Assembly (NCBI RefSeq): GCF_007279655.1
Contig: NZ_QKWN01000001.1
Span: 806,001-870,000, forward strand
Direction: 5' to 3'
Length of the DNA: 64,000 bases
DNA from: Robertkochia solimangrovi
Lineage (GTDB): Bacteria > Bacteroidota > Bacteroidia > Flavobacteriales > Flavobacteriaceae
Made by a program: the position numbers and the translations under genes. Below the pieces are notes generated by a model. The model was not told where the DNA came from, made no database searches, and saw nothing but the letters and a program-made list of their open reading frames with translations. This document shows, piece by piece, positions 26,067 to 32,966 of the stretch. The first letter of the stretch is position 1, and each line of letters begins with the position of its first letter.

Positions 26067-26494
26067 AGTGTATTGTTTTAGTGATCGCTTTCGCAATCGG
26101 TTAATTTTTCACGGAGGAATAGGGGAGCCGGATGAGATAAAGGGGAATTATGTTGTAAATACGGATATTTTTAGTCTGATCGATTAAGGTCATACGCTAA
26201 AAATAAACTACTATGAATCATCTGTAAAGATTCGGGGGAGGTTGTCTTTTTAGGGGTTCAGGTATGGGGGATGGCGGGTACCTTGTTTAAGGTATTGTCT
26301 AATTTAAGAAATATTTCTTAAACCTTTATTCAGGTTGTGATCCCTAATCCTATACGAAGTATTAGGGATAGGTTAGTTTATGATTCCTTTCTAAGGGTTG
26401 GATGCAAAATTAAGTTTATTTAAAGATCTTAATCTGCTTCGGGAAGTAGTTTGTCAATAATCTTGAAAAATGAAGAATTCAGTTCTTGGGCTCG
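26067..26494. other. Intergenic stretch with palindrome and hairpin
   Basis: About 430 bases with no convincing gene. It contains a perfect 20-bp palindrome, TTTAAGAAATATTTCTTAAA at 26303-26322, and a hairpin with a 9-bp stem, ATCCCTAAT-(12)-ATTAGGGAT at 26340-26369. The first could be an operator for the molybdoenzyme gene; the second lies between two minus-strand genes and could be the end of the parDE transcript, though it lacks a U-run. Confidence 0.55.
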
Positions 26495-26782
26495 TTAAAT
26501 AATAAGGTTCGCATCTTGTTTGCCAATTATGGCCATAATTTCAACGTGGTCATTATTGATTCTGTAATAGATAGTGTCGGCACCGCAAACACATCTTCTG
26601 TATCCTGTGCGCAGATGTTCTACAGATTCTAATGAGAAGGGTTGTTCAGCGATCAATTCAAAATGTTTAAAAAGCGTTGTAAAATATAGATCTGCCTGGC
26701 GTTCTCCGAATTTATGAACCCCAAACTGATGAATACGAATTAAATCTTCTTTTGCTACAAGGCTTAGCTTGTACTTAGCCAT
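26495..26782 (-). CDS. parE: ParE-type toxin (RelE/ParE superfamily)
   Basis: A 95-residue RelE/ParE-fold protein. The first strand and helix (YKLSLVAKEDLIRIHQFGVHKFGERQAD in part) and the later LRTGYRRCVCGADTIYYRINND and VEIMAIIGKQD match the ParE family. ParE proteins usually poison DNA gyrase. It overlaps the antitoxin gene by eight bases, the antitoxin being first, as is normal for parDE. Confidence 0.85.
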   Translation of the reverse strand: MAKYKLSLVAKEDLIRIHQFGVHKFGERQADLYFTTLFKHFELIAEQPFSLESVEHLRTGYRRCVCGADTIYYRINNDHVEIMAIIGKQDANLII

Positions 26783-27014
26783 TCAATAATGCTTTGGATT
26801 GTTTAAGAATGTCCTCTTTGCTATCGGTAGTAAAACCACTTTTCTCAGCATTTTCTAATTTTTTATTGATCCAATCAATTTGAATCTGTTGTTTTCTAGC
26901 TTGCCGGATCAGATCATTAACCAATTCACTTTTGCTTGAATACTCCTTTTTATCAACCTGAGCTTTCAACCATTCGTCATTTGGATCGGTCAGGGAAATA
27001 CTTTGTCGTGCCAT
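26775..27014 (-). CDS. parD: ParD-type antitoxin
   Basis: A 79-residue protein with a ribbon-helix-helix N-terminus (RQSISLTDPNDEWLKAQVDKKE in two short parts, then SSKSELVNDLIRQA) and a charged, toxin-binding C-terminus. It is the first gene of the pair and overlaps parE by eight bases. ParD normally neutralises ParE and represses its own operon. The region just upstream holds a TGTAAATATACA segment that could be part of the operator. Confidence 0.85.
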   Translation of the reverse strand: MARQSISLTDPNDEWLKAQVDKKEYSSKSELVNDLIRQARKQQIQIDWINKKLENAEKSGFTTDSKEDILKQSKALLNG

Positions 27015-27121
27015 AATTATTCAGTTCTGATGTAAATATACACCACATTTGAATCATTTTCAATGTTTATGAATGTTATTTTATTAGGGAATCTATCTCA
27101 ATTTCGGTTAAAAACTTTAAC

Positions 27122-27174
27122 TTGGAAAATCTCGTATCAATTGGAAAAATTCCTAATTTTGGGAAAAATTCCAA
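27122..27174. promoter_or_regulatory. Three operator-like repeats 19 bp apart, upstream of dinB
   Basis: The core GGAAAAATTCC occurs at 27143-27153 and 27162-27172, and a weaker copy, GGAAAATCTC, at 27124-27133. Starts are 27124, 27143 and 27162, a strict 19-base period. The array ends five bases before the dinB ATG at 27179, so a bound protein would block transcription or initiation. Identity of the regulator is unknown; a LexA- or S24-type SOS repressor is a reasonable guess because such regulators control this cassette in other bacteria. Confidence 0.6.
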
Positions 27175-27178
27175 TTTG

Positions 27179-28393
27179 ATGAACCGAACCATTCTTCATC
27201 TCGATCTCGACACTTTCTATGTGTCGGTAGAGCGACTTATCGACAGTCGGCTGCTGAAACGCCCCCTGCTCGTGGGAGGTACGAGCGACAGAGGGGTGGT
27301 GGCGGCTTGCAGCTACGAAACCAGAGCTTTTGGCGTACATTCCGGAATGCCGATGCGCATGGCGAAAGAGCTTTGCCCGGAAGCTGTGGTCATCCGGGGA
27401 AATGCGGGTGTGTATAGCAAATATTCCGATCAGGTCACCGATATCATCAAAGAACGGGTTCCCCTTTTCGAAAAATCAAGTATCGATGAATTCTATGCTG
27501 ATCTCTCCGGAATGGACCGCTTCTTTGGATGCTATAAATATGCCTCCGAACTTCGACAGAATATTATCAGAGAAAGCGGACTCCCGATCTCGTTTGGGCT
27601 CTCCGTGAATAAGGTGGTTTCCAAGGTGGCTACCAATGAGGCGAAGCCCAATAACCAGCTGCGTATCGATCTCGGCTATGAGAAAGCGTTTCTCGCTCCG
27701 CTGTCTGTCAAAAAGATTCCCATGGTGGGCGATAAGACCTATCAGACGCTGCGTAATCTCGGACTCAAACAGGTGCGTACCATTCAGGAGATGCCAAGGG
27801 AGATGATGCATACGGTACTCGGGATGAACGGACTCACCATTTGGGAGCGGGCCAATGGTATCGATACCTCTCCCGTGATCCCTTTTAATGAACGGAAATC
27901 CATTTCCACTGAACGCACCTTTGATAAGGATACCATCGATGTCATAAAGCTTAAGGGAATTTTGACGGCCATGACCGAGAATCTGGCCTACCAGCTGCGA
28001 AGAGGAAATAAGCTTACTGCCTGTGTAGCGGTAAAGATCCGCTATTCCGATTTCAATACGTATTCAAAGCAAATGCGGATTCCTTATACCAGTGCCGACC
28101 ATGTTCTGATCCCTACCATTATGGAATTGTTTGAGAAGCTCTATAACCGAAGACTTCTGGTTCGCCTCATCGGGGTGCGGTTCAGTCACCTTGTGGGCGG
28201 AAACTATCAGATCGATCTCTTCGATGATACCGAAGAGCAGCTTCGCCTGTACAGTGCCATGGATCATATCCGGAACCGTTTCGGTGAACGCAGTGTCCTC
28301 CGGGCCTCAGCCATGGATGCCCGTACCATCGGAAGGATGTATAACCCCTTTAACGGGCAACCACCACCGGTACTGGCACATCGGAAACAATGA
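27179..28393 (+). CDS. dinB: Y-family DNA polymerase (DinB/Pol IV-like)
   Basis: From ATG at 27179 the protein has 404 residues and begins MNRTILHLDLDTFYVSVE, the first catalytic block of Y-family polymerases. The second block is SSIDEFYADLSG near 105, with the catalytic Asp-Glu. Palm, fingers, thumb (helix-hairpin-helix with VGDKTYQTLRNLG) and little-finger domains are all present. An in-frame TTG at 27122 lies inside the repeat array and is rejected as a start. It performs low-fidelity synthesis past DNA lesions. It precedes the dnaE2-type gene by 93 bases. Confidence 0.9.
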   Translation: MNRTILHLDLDTFYVSVERLIDSRLLKRPLLVGGTSDRGVVAACSYETRAFGVHSGMPMRMAKELCPEAVVIRGNAGVYSKYSDQVTDIIKERVPLFEKSSIDEFYADLSGMDRFFGCYKYASELRQNIIRESGLPISFGLSVNKVVSKVATNEAKPNNQLRIDLGYEKAFLAPLSVKKIPMVGDKTYQTLRNLGLKQVRTIQEMPREMMHTVLGMNGLTIWERANGIDTSPVIPFNERKSISTERTFDKDTIDVIKLKGILTAMTENLAYQLRRGNKLTACVAVKIRYSDFNTYSKQMRIPYTSADHVLIPTIMELFEKLYNRRLLVRLIGVRFSHLVGGNYQIDLFDDTEEQLRLYSAMDHIRNRFGERSVLRASAMDARTIGRMYNPFNGQPPPVLAHRKQ

Positions 28394-28399
28394 AGGTTA

Positions 28400-28442
28400 G
28401 TGATAATAGTGACACTGGTGATATTAGTGACACTAGTGTCAC
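28400..28442. repeat. Tandem 18-bp duplication ending in a 16-bp palindrome
   Basis: GTGATAATAGTGACACTG (28400-28417) is followed directly by GTGATATTAGTGACACTA (28418-28435), identical at 16 of 18 positions. The second copy runs into GTGACACTAGTGTCAC (28427-28442), a perfect palindrome. It lies in the 93-base gap between the dinB and dnaE2-type genes and may be a second operator or an attenuating hairpin. A reading of dnaE2 from 28400 would translate it as a repetitive leader, which is unlikely. Confidence 0.6.
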
Positions 28443-28486
28443 CGGAATTAAACTTACAACTCATACTCACAATTTACAACTGTCTC

Positions 28487-31459
28487 ATGTATCTCAATTG
28501 CCATACCTATTACAGCATGCGTTTCGGGACGTTCTCGGAGATCGATCTTTTGAAGCTTGCCGTGGAGAACGGGGTGGGGAAGCTTGCTCTTACCGATATC
28601 AACAATACCTCGGCATGCCTGAACTTCATCCGCAAAGCCCCTGATTTCGGAGTTCAACCGGTGGTAGGGATCGACTTTCGTAATGGGATCGATCAGCAGT
28701 TCGTCGGGATCGCCCGAAACAATGATGGCTTTTTTGAGCTCAATACCTTTTTGACCGATCACTTGCATCATGAATTGCCTTTCCATCATACCGCACCTTC
28801 CTTCCGACAGGTATTCGTGATCTATCCCTTTGAAAAGGTATTGCATACAGAGAAGGATCGTTTTGAAGAGAACGAGTATATCGGGGTATCGGTGGATGAT
28901 CTTCGCAAACTTCCTTTTACCCGCTATATCAGTTATCGGGATAAGCTTGTGGTGATGCAGCCGGTGACCTTTCGCAATAAAAGGGATTTCAATGCACATC
29001 GCCTGCTGAGATCCATCGATAAGAATATCCTGTTGAGCAAGCTTCCCAGAGAGGAGGAGGCTTCGGAGAATGAACGTATGTATCCCGTCACGAATCTGGC
29101 AGCAGCTTTTTCTGAATATGCCTTCATCCTCGAGAATACTGCCGCCCTTTTAGGGTCCTGCACGATCGGGTTTGATTTCTCTCCGGAAAAGGAGGTGCAG
29201 AATCAGCATACCTATACCGGAGATCCTGATGAAGATGATGCCTTGTTGCTGGAATTATGTGAAAAAGGACTCCCCTATCGGTATCCTGAAGGAGGAGAGG
29301 CAGTGCTTAAGCGGATGGAGATGGAGTTGGGAGTGATCAAAAAGATGAACTTCGTAGCCTACTTTCTGATCAATCATGATATCGTATCCTATGCAAAGCG
29401 AAAGGGGTATTTCCATGTGGGGCGCGGAAGTGGTGCCAATAGTGTGGTGGCTTATTTGCTGGGGATCACCGATGTCGATCCGTTGGAGCTCGATCTGTAT
29501 TTCGAACGTTTCATCAACCTTTATCGTACGAGTCCGCCCGATTTCGATATCGATTTTTCCTGGCGTGACCGGGAAGATGTGACCCGGTATATCTTCGAGC
29601 GTTTTCCCAATGTGGCATTGCTCGGCGCCTATGTTACTTTTCAGTATCGGGGGGTGGTCAGGGAACTGGGGAAGGTGTTCGGACTCCCGAAAGAGGAGAT
29701 CGATAAGCTTTCGGATGAACATCTCCTGATCAAAGAAATGGATCAGACCGCTCAGCTGGTGATGAAGTATGGGAAGCTCATTCACGGCATGCCTAACTAT
29801 ATCAGTATTCATTCCAGTGGTATCCTGATCAGTGAGAAACCGCTGACCTGGTTCTCGGCTACCAATATGCCTCCCAAAGGCTTTCCGACGGTGCAGTTCG
29901 ATATGCATATCGCAGAGGATGTCGGACTCTATAAATTCGATATTCTGGGGCAACGCGGACTCGCAAAGATTAAGGAAGCGATGGAGATCGTAGCGGAAAA
30001 TCAGCCAGATGCCTCTCCCTTTGATATTCATGATATACGGAAACTGAAGCAGGATGTCACGATCAATACCATGATCAGGCAGGCACAGTGTATGGGGTGT
30101 TTCTATGTGGAATCCCCTGCCATGCGGATGTTGCTTAAGAAGCTGGAGGTGGATAACTATCTCGGCCTCGTAGCAGCGAGCTCTATTATTCGACCCGGGG
30201 TTTCACAAAGCGGAATGATGCGGGAATATATTCTGAGGCACCGGAATCCGGAACGGCGTAAGGAGGCGCATCCGGTCATGATGCAAATCATGCCGGATAC
30301 TTACGGAGTTATGGTGTATCAGGAAGATGTGATCAAGGTTGCGCACCATTTTGCCGGACTCACTCTGGGAGAGGCGGATGTGTTGCGAAGGGGAATGAGC
30401 GGGAAGTACCGGTCGCGGGAGGAGTTCAAGCGGGTGGAAGACCGCTTTATCAGCAACTGCCGGGAGAAGGGTTATCCCGAAAAACTGATCGGTGAGATCT
30501 GGCATCAGGTGGCCAGTTTTGCAGGATATGCCTTTGCCAAAGGGCATTCGGCTTCCTATGCGGTGGAAAGCTATCAGAGTCTGTTTCTCAAAGCCTATTT
30601 TCCTCTTGAGTTCATGGTTGCAGTACTCAATAACGGAGGGGGTTATTATCGTACAGAGATCTATATGCATGAAGCCCGAATGCTTGGGGCAGTGATCCAT
30701 GCTCCCTGTATCAACCGGAGTTTTGCACAGCACACTATTAAGGGTAGGGACCTGTTCATCGGACTCTCGGCATTGAGGGAGCTTGAAGACCGGGTAACTG
30801 CCCGGATTCTGAAAGAGCGATTTCTCAATGGTGATTTTTTGTCTCTGGATGATTTTATAGACCGGGTGGTGATCAGTATCGAACAACTCAGTATTCTGAT
30901 TCGTATCGATGCCTTCCGTTTTGCGGAAACCGATAAGTATGAGTTGCTTTGGCATGCACATTTTAAACTCGGGCACCAGGTACGCAGCGAGATACAGCAG
31001 CGCCTTTTCAAGCCACCCCACAGGAACTTCGAGATCCCGGTGCTGGAGACGACTTCTTTGGAAGCCGGATTTGACCAGCTTGAATTGCTGGGCTACTGTC
31101 TTTGTAGTCCGTTTGAATTATTAAAGGAGGAGCCCGTCAATGCCCATGGAGCCAGGGGTCTGCCCGGTTACCTTGGCAGACACATCGATATCTATGGGTA
31201 TCTGGTCTCTGTAAAACGCACCAAAACCCAGCATGGGGAAGAGATGAATTTCTCCACCTTCATCGATCAGCAGGGAGAAGTTTTCGATGGAGTGCATTTT
31301 CCGCCTGTGGTCAAACAATATTATTTCCGCGGCAAAGGAATCTATCGCCTTTATGGCAAAGTAGTGAGTGATCCCGAGAATGACCGAAACGGTTATCTCA
31401 GCATTGAAGTGATCAAAATGAGGAAGGAAGCTTACATTGAAGATCCCAGGTATAAATGA
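28487..31459 (+). CDS. dnaE2: Error-prone DNA polymerase III alpha-type subunit
   Basis: The start at 28487 gives 990 residues beginning MYLNCHTYYSMRFGTFSEID, a PHP-domain start typical of bacterial alpha subunits. GRGSGANSVVAYLLGITDVDPLE (in part) and PPDFDIDFSW near 365-380 are the catalytic palm motifs of family C polymerases. The C-terminus carries an OB-fold-like segment (IDIYGYLVSVKRT). It is shorter than replicative DnaE (about 1160), and the pairing with dinB marks it as the mutagenic alpha subunit of Bacteroidota SOS cassettes. Base composition is locally G+C-richer than the core genes to the right. No imuA or imuB is adjacent. Confidence 0.88.
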   Translation: MYLNCHTYYSMRFGTFSEIDLLKLAVENGVGKLALTDINNTSACLNFIRKAPDFGVQPVVGIDFRNGIDQQFVGIARNNDGFFELNTFLTDHLHHELPFHHTAPSFRQVFVIYPFEKVLHTEKDRFEENEYIGVSVDDLRKLPFTRYISYRDKLVVMQPVTFRNKRDFNAHRLLRSIDKNILLSKLPREEEASENERMYPVTNLAAAFSEYAFILENTAALLGSCTIGFDFSPEKEVQNQHTYTGDPDEDDALLLELCEKGLPYRYPEGGEAVLKRMEMELGVIKKMNFVAYFLINHDIVSYAKRKGYFHVGRGSGANSVVAYLLGITDVDPLELDLYFERFINLYRTSPPDFDIDFSWRDREDVTRYIFERFPNVALLGAYVTFQYRGVVRELGKVFGLPKEEIDKLSDEHLLIKEMDQTAQLVMKYGKLIHGMPNYISIHSSGILISEKPLTWFSATNMPPKGFPTVQFDMHIAEDVGLYKFDILGQRGLAKIKEAMEIVAENQPDASPFDIHDIRKLKQDVTINTMIRQAQCMGCFYVESPAMRMLLKKLEVDNYLGLVAASSIIRPGVSQSGMMREYILRHRNPERRKEAHPVMMQIMPDTYGVMVYQEDVIKVAHHFAGLTLGEADVLRRGMSGKYRSREEFKRVEDRFISNCREKGYPEKLIGEIWHQVASFAGYAFAKGHSASYAVESYQSLFLKAYFPLEFMVAVLNNGGGYYRTEIYMHEARMLGAVIHAPCINRSFAQHTIKGRDLFIGLSALRELEDRVTARILKERFLNGDFLSLDDFIDRVVISIEQLSILIRIDAFRFAETDKYELLWHAHFKLGHQVRSEIQQRLFKPPHRNFEIPVLETTSLEAGFDQLELLGYCLCSPFELLKEEPVNAHGARGLPGYLGRHIDIYGYLVSVKRTKTQHGEEMNFSTFIDQQGEVFDGVHFPPVVKQYYFRGKGIYRLYGKVVSDPENDRNGYLSIEVIKMRKEAYIEDPRYK

Positions 31460-31485
31460 CAACGTCGTCGCCCGACTTTGCCAAA

Positions 31486-31549
31486 GGCAATGCGCCCCGA
31501 AGGCAATGCGCCCCGAAGGCAATGCGCCCCGAAGGCAATGCGACCCGTA
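31486..31549. repeat. Four tandem 16-bp repeats
   Basis: Four head-to-tail units of GGCAATGCGCCCCGAA begin at 31486, 31502, 31518 and 31534; the fourth diverges (GACCCGTA). No spacers separate them, so this is not a CRISPR array. They sit just after dnaE2 and run into copy A of the larger dispersed element. Confidence 0.85.
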
Positions 31550-31668
31550 GGGGAGCGAGCCGTAAGGTCACTCAAGGGAGTTTTGCGTCAGCAAAAGAAA
31601 CCGCGACACTGGAGAACTGATCGCATGAGCGATCAGGATCGACACTCAGCACCGCCAAGTGCACGTCA
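31537..31668. repeat. Dispersed 132-bp element, copy A
   Basis: Nearly identical to 32364-32495 and in the same orientation, starting AATGCGACCCG and ending GTGCACGTCA. Conserved blocks include AGCGAGCCGTAAGGTCACTC and GTTTTGCGTCAGCAAAAG. An internal 8-bp hairpin, CTGATCGC-ATGA-GCGATCAG, is at 31617-31636. It is G+C-rich for this genome and contains no plausible gene. It could be a non-autonomous mobile element or a structured RNA. No target duplication was identified. Confidence 0.85.
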
Positions 31669-31686
31669 CTGGGTTAGAATAAAACA

Positions 31687-32196
31687 TTAAAACTGAAAAA
31701 TCTCTCCCCTAAATGTCCACGCTTTTGAAATAAAAATCCCAAAATAAACAACGGCGATAACAAATTTGAGAAAAGTACCCGTCAGGAACCCAAGAAAAGA
31801 ACCAAAGGCCGCTTTTAGGGCTTGCTTGTGTTCCACCTTATTGATCATCTCTCCAACAAACGCTCCGATAAAGGGCCAGATGATAATGCCAAAGACGCCA
31901 AAGATCGGAAAGACCAAGGCTAGTATGAGTCCGATCGTTGTGCCCCAGATGCCATATTTGCTCCCTCCGAAACGTTTGGTTCCTGCAGCCGGAATGATAT
32001 AGTCCATGATCACAACAATGATAGCAATGGCCAAAGTGATGCCTAGCAGCCACCAATTATCCGGTACCGCTTTGGTAAAATACAGACAAAGAAGTCCCAG
32101 CCAACTCAATGGCGGACCTGGAATCACTGGGAGAAAACTCCCCAATACTCCGACGAACATTAAAAGAAAGCCAATAACAAAAAGCAGTATATCCAT
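31687..32196 (-). CDS. DUF456 family membrane protein
   Basis: A 169-residue protein with about four to five membrane helices. GSFLPVIPGPPLSWLGLLCLY near 20-40 contains the family's Pro-Gly-Pro-Pro motif, and a DYIIPAAGTKRFGGSKYGIWG segment near 66-85 is typical of DUF456. Function unknown. It is flanked on both sides by copies of the 132-bp element in direct orientation, and is transcribed opposite to its neighbours. Confidence 0.85.
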   Translation of the reverse strand: MDILLFVIGFLLMFVGVLGSFLPVIPGPPLSWLGLLCLYFTKAVPDNWWLLGITLAIAIIVVIMDYIIPAAGTKRFGGSKYGIWGTTIGLILALVFPIFGVFGIIIWPFIGAFVGEMINKVEHKQALKAAFGSFLGFLTGTFLKFVIAVVYFGIFISKAWTFRGEIFQF

Positions 32197-32363
32197 GATA
32201 TGGTTTTAAGAGGTTTGACGAAGATAGGTATTGTTTGTTACATGAAACTTAATACTGGGACATTCCCAGTGACCCTCCTGTCTATCGCAGGCAGACTACA
32301 GCCTTTGGCTGTGTCGAGTGTCGTCGCTAGTAGTGGCTAAAGGCAAAAGAGGAGGCATACGGA

Positions 32364-32495
32364 AATGCGACCCGAAGGGGAGCGAGCCGTAAGGTCACTC
32401 AAGGGAGTTTTGCGTCAGCAAAAGAAACCGCGACACTGGAGAACTGATCGCGTGAACGATCAGGATCGACACTCATCACCGCCCGGTGCACGTCA
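32364..32495. repeat. Dispersed 132-bp element, copy B
   Basis: Same length and orientation as copy A. The internal hairpin is weaker here: CTGATCG-(6)-CGATCAG, with one stem pair lost (32444-32463). Sequence upstream of the shared block has diverged, containing ACAGCC-TTT-GGCTGT and a GAGTGTCG that is complementary to CGACACTC inside the element, so copy B may be part of a longer fold beginning near 32300. Confidence 0.85.
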
Positions 32496-32530
32496 TTCGG
32501 TAGGGTAAATCATTTTATTTCATTTTTTTC

Positions 32531-32595
32531 AACTAAAAAGTTAGTTTAAACTAAATATTTAGTTATATTTGAATTATTGAACTAAACAATTAGTT
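32531..32595 (+). promoter_or_regulatory. Three BlaI-type operators with embedded promoter
   Basis: The dyad AACTAA-N4-TTAGTT occurs three times: 32531-32546, 32549-32564 and 32580-32595. Between the second and third is TATATTTG (32564-32571), a match to the Bacteroidota -7 box TAnnTTTG. A repressor dimer on any site would cover the promoter or transcription start. The arrangement fits autorepression by the BlaI/MecI-type gene that starts at 32602. Confidence 0.85.
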
Positions 32596-32601
32596 GAAAA
32601 A

Positions 32602-32964
32602 ATGAAACAATTAACAAAAGCCGAAGAAGAAGTAATGCAGATCCTCTGGCAATTAAAAAAAGCCAATGTAGCTGCGATTATTAATGAGCTTCCTGAGCCA
32701 AAGCCAGCCTATAATACGGTGTCGACCATCGTGCGTATACTCGAGAGCAAAGGTTTTGTGGATCACGAGCAGGAAGGAAAAGGCTACCTGTATTTTCCGC
32801 TTATTGCCCAATCGGAATACAGCAACCAGTCGATCACGAAGCTGGTGGATAACTACTTCCAGGGGTCTTTTAAAAGTATGGTGTCTTTCTTTGTAAAGAA
32901 GAATGATATCAGCCTTCATGACATGGAAGCCATCATGAAAGAACTCAACGATAAAAAAGACTGA
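32602..32964 (+). CDS. BlaI/MecI/CopY family transcriptional repressor
   Basis: A 120-residue protein with the N-terminal winged helix of the family: KQLTKAEEEVMQILWQLKKA opens it, and KPAYNTVSTIVRILESKGFVDHEQEGKGYLYFPL in two parts is the recognition helix and wing. The C-terminal half is a dimerisation region. It is the first gene downstream of three matching operators. Repression would be relieved by proteolysis triggered by the adjacent M56 protein; that mechanism is known for BlaI/BlaR1 and is inferred here. Confidence 0.9.
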   Translation: MKQLTKAEEEVMQILWQLKKANVAAIINELPEPKPAYNTVSTIVRILESKGFVDHEQEGKGYLYFPLIAQSEYSNQSITKLVDNYFQGSFKSMVSFFVKKNDISLHDMEAIMKELNDKKD

Positions 32965-32966
32965 TT

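Noticed and set aside
29255-30031. Long minus-strand open frame of 258 codons opposite dnaE2
   Set aside because: It overlaps conserved catalytic motifs of dnaE2 in the opposite strand and has a composition typical of antisense shadows.
31486-31549. Tandem repeats as a possible CRISPR array
   Set aside because: The units are contiguous with no spacers, only 16 bases long, and no cas gene is near.
31478-31690. Open frame with repeated Pro-Lys-Ala-Met-Arg-like units
   Set aside because: It is produced by reading through the tandem 16-bp repeats and the dispersed element; it has no protein character and no start context.
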